Origin: Weissella hellenica
Lineage (GTDB): Bacteria > Bacillota > Bacilli > Lactobacillales > Lactobacillaceae
Reading direction: 5' to 3'
DNA length: 64,000 nucleotides
Assembly: GCF_005405545.1 (NCBI RefSeq)
Contig: NZ_BJEG01000007.1
Coordinates: forward strand, 1-64,000
Part shown: in pieces, positions 63,264 through 64,000 of the stretch
How the letters are laid out: each line of letters opens with the position of its first letter
Position numbering within the stretch: the first letter of the stretch is position 1
The notes under the pieces: model-generated
Told to the model about the DNA's origin: nothing
The model's input: only the letters and a program-made list of their open reading frames with translations
Database searches by the model: none
Translations under genes and position numbers: made by a program

Positions 63264-64000
63264 ATGTCACGACGACCAATTGTAATTGCAAACTGGAAAA
63301 TGAATAAACTGCCAAGTGAGGTATCGCAATATATCCAATATGTTGCACCAAAATTGGATGGTTATTCAAATGTTGATGCTGTACTAGCAGGGCAAGACGT
63401 GTTATTAAATACAATGGTTATGGCAGCTAAAGATACTTCAATTGAAATTGGGGCGGAAAATATGTATTGGCAAGATAAAGGGGCTTATACAGGTGAAACT
63501 AGTCCACGTGCCTTGGCTGATTTAGGGATAAGCAAAGTTATTATTGGTCACTCAGAACGTCGTAATTATTTTCGCGAAACTGATGAAATGGTTAACTTGA
63601 AAACATTAGCAGCGCTAAGAAATGGCGTGGAACCAATTATTGCGATTGATGAAGCTGTCCAACTATCATCTTTAAATGATCATGCGCATTGGATTGTTAA
63701 TCAAGTGGTGGAATCACTTAAGGGTGTGACAGAACAGGAAATGAGTCGTATATTGTTAGCGTATGAACCAACTGCTGCAATCGGTTCAGGGCAGGCAATG
63801 ACACCAGTTGATGCACAAAAAAGCTTGCGAATTATTCGTCAAACAGTTGCGGATATGTTTAATCAGAATATTGCTGATCGTGTGCGTATTTTGTATGGCG
63901 GTTCAGTAAAACCAGCTAATGCTTATGATTTATTAAAACAACCAGATATTGATGGTGTATTAGTAGGGGATGCAGCTTTAGATGCAACGACTTTCCTAGA
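63264..64000 (+). CDS. tpiA: Triosephosphate isomerase-like protein, divergent, 3' end cut by the window
   Basis: Starts ATG 63264 after GAGGGATGG; 245 codons are visible before the window ends, close to full length. Core TIM features remain: ANWKMNK (Lys13), IIGHSERRNYF (His95), LAYEPTAAIGSG with the catalytic Glu, and LYGGSVKPANAYDLL. Several normally invariant positions differ: PVWAIG is PTAAIG (loop-6 Trp to Ala), the KTA hinge is QAM, VGGAS is VGDAA, and the CxGE segment reads IAIDEA. This may be a paralogue with reduced or altered activity rather than the glycolytic enzyme. Confidence 0.85.
   Translation, partial: MSRRPIVIANWKMNKLPSEVSQYIQYVAPKLDGYSNVDAVLAGQDVLLNTMVMAAKDTSIEIGAENMYWQDKGAYTGETSPRALADLGISKVIIGHSERRNYFRETDEMVNLKTLAALRNGVEPIIAIDEAVQLSSLNDHAHWIVNQVVESLKGVTEQEMSRILLAYEPTAAIGSGQAMTPVDAQKSLRIIRQTVADMFNQNIADRVRILYGGSVKPANAYDLLKQPDIDGVLVGDAALDATTFL

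Noticed and set aside
1-64000. CRISPR arrays, prophage, insertion sequences
   Set aside because: No regularly spaced repeats, integrases, transposases or phage structural genes were seen on either strand.

Overview
The window is AT-rich, densely coding chromosomal DNA from a low-GC Gram-positive bacterium, most likely a heterofermentative lactic acid bacterium of the Weissella/Leuconostoc group. This rests on efp-yqhY-nusB, hprK-gpsA-galU-trxB, an asp23/amaP stress operon, bleomycin-hydrolase-type PepC, CcpA-type cre boxes, and tRNA genes without encoded CCA. The genus is inferred from gene content and order. I saw no phage, insertion sequence or CRISPR array. Nearly all genes lie on the + strand, and many transcription units end in clear intrinsic terminators. 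Layout: the window opens in the 3' end of a 5S rRNA gene (end of an rRNA operon), followed by competence genes comFA-comFC, hpf, an unknown gene, tex, tRNA-Leu(AAG), a Ser-fMet-Ser tRNA cluster, a catalytically degenerate P-type ATPase-like membrane protein and rny (1-10.1 kb). From 10.1 to 12.1 kb there is a run of unannotated RNA elements: a structured transcript of about 300 nt, a possible 75-nt RNA, and a leader peptide rich in Tyr/Phe/Trp with an attenuator in front of an EIIC-like membrane protein. Next come a BceAB-type ABC exporter with a frameshifted ATPase, a ROK fructokinase, an arylsulfotransferase-like gene with a structured leader, pepC and a TraX-like gene (12-21.6 kb). The asp23/amaP stress operon is followed by a cysteine operon (synthase, decayed gamma-lyase, cysE) preceded by a Cys-codon leader peptide and terminator, then tmRNA, guaC, an MscS channel, codB-topB-codA behind an attenuator, a two-component system, galM and pgi (21.8-38.5 kb). 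The second half is mostly core translation and metabolism: efp-yqhY-nusB, infC-rpmI-rplT, rpsL-rpsG-fusA, potABCD with a stop codon inside potD, a cyclophilin, usp with an adjacent 6S-like RNA, hprK-gpsA-galU-trxB, fabH, ptsHI, an alpha-glucosidase with an internal stop, and a divergent tpiA running off the end. Two themes stand out. First, two amino-acid operons look controlled by translated leader peptides with competing RNA hairpins, a design better known from proteobacteria than from lactobacilli. Second, several accessory genes are visibly decaying: bceA, potD, malL, a mccB remnant, possibly traX, and the P-type ATPase-like gene, which is intact as a reading frame but has lost every catalytic signature. 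Carbon-metabolism promoters (fructokinase, ptsHI, pgi) share one geometry, with a cre-like palindrome overlapping the -35 box.
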